Shown here piece by piece: positions 63,510 to 64,000 of a stretch of 64,000 nt of DNA; the first letter of the stretch is position 1, and each line of letters begins with the position of its first letter. The DNA lies in contig CM040741.1 in assembly GCA_022829145.1 (NCBI GenBank), positions 36,130,534-36,194,533 of the forward strand. Direction: 5' to 3'. The translations under genes were made by a program, and so were the position numbers. Below the pieces are notes generated by a model. That model saw only the letters and a program-made list of their open reading frames with translations. It was not told the origin of the DNA and ran no database searches. Source of the DNA: Albula goreensis (lineage: Eukaryota; Chordata; Actinopteri; Albuliformes; Albulidae).

Positions 63510-64000
63510 ATATAGTTTGCACATTTACTTTTTCTCTCAATGGGCCTCATTCACAAAACTTTTATTATATGAATATCTTACATCTTCTACAAATGATTAC
63601 ATTTCCATGTGATAGTATTCTAACCCTAATGACCTGATTCCTTAATACTTATGGCACACATACTTTTAAATGTTATGTTCACTTGAACGTTGGTTGTAGC
63701 TTATTCATTTTGTACAATTAGTCACAAAGCAGCAAAATATTTATATGGCACCAACTCCACTATTTACCTGCTTCAGATATATCAAGCTGTAAATCTGAAT
63801 TATTTTTTTAGATAATATGCACTTGCTGTATTTGTTATACGCTGCTATTCATATTGTGTTACAATGCACATTCATGTAGTCCCTTTTTTCAGAATGCAGC
63901 TGTGGTGATTGGCACTAAATTCACAGATTAACAAAATTAGTTCTGATACAACAGCTGCTCATTGGAACAGAATTTGAGTCTCCTAGAGAAATCCACCATG
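63510..64000. other. AT-rich noncoding sequence
   Basis: Nothing beyond AT-rich unique sequence is seen up to the window end. Confidence 0.5.

Overview
The window looks like teleost (ray-finned fish) nuclear DNA, and no intact protein-coding gene can be supported in its 64 kb. The fish assignment rests on the repeats: two kinds of Tc1-like transposon, an L2 LINE, tRNA-derived SINEs whose 3' tail resembles that L2, a hAT element with a ZBED-type BED finger, and a fragment of a multi-exon gene resembling the multicopy fish G2E3/HECT-like family. I cannot name the species. The long stop-free stretches present are low-complexity or lie inside repeats; none has a recognisable domain outside mobile elements and the pseudogene.

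Layout. 1-9.6 kb: single-copy noncoding sequence with one SINE (2.60-2.80 kb). 9.6-11.06 kb: a minus-strand Tc1 copy interrupted by a 535-bp MITE with arms of about 130 bp. 11-22 kb: noncoding, with a strikingly G-rich tract near 18.4-18.8 kb. 22-25.6 kb: short tandem duplications and then broken exons of a G2E3/HECT-like gene. 25.6-29.1 kb: a hAT remnant, then two Tc1 fragments that read as the two halves of one element separated by about 1.66 kb. 29-44.7 kb: noncoding with several CpG-retaining islands of complex sequence and one decayed SINE. 44.7-47.1 kb: a tandem segmental duplication whose copies differ by a 783-bp block. 47-51.7 kb: noncoding, with a CpG-rich island near 50 kb. 51.7-53.0 kb: a noncoding fish repeat holding two units of about 420 bp. 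53.8-56.8 kb: an internally deleted L2 LINE directly abutting a Tc1 fragment. 57.6 kb: a long (GT)n microsatellite. 57.7-64 kb: AT-rich noncoding sequence with a small MITE at 63.4 kb.

Interpretation. A gene-free interval with scattered islands of complex, CpG-retaining, TAAT-rich sequence resembles the regulatory desert or large intron of a developmental gene. That is inference only: conservation cannot be tested from one sequence. I found no CRISPR array, operon, rRNA, bona fide tRNA, known microRNA, or convincing retroviral, LTR or Polinton copy. The most informative structures are the nested and split transposons, the tandem duplication and the pseudogene exons.
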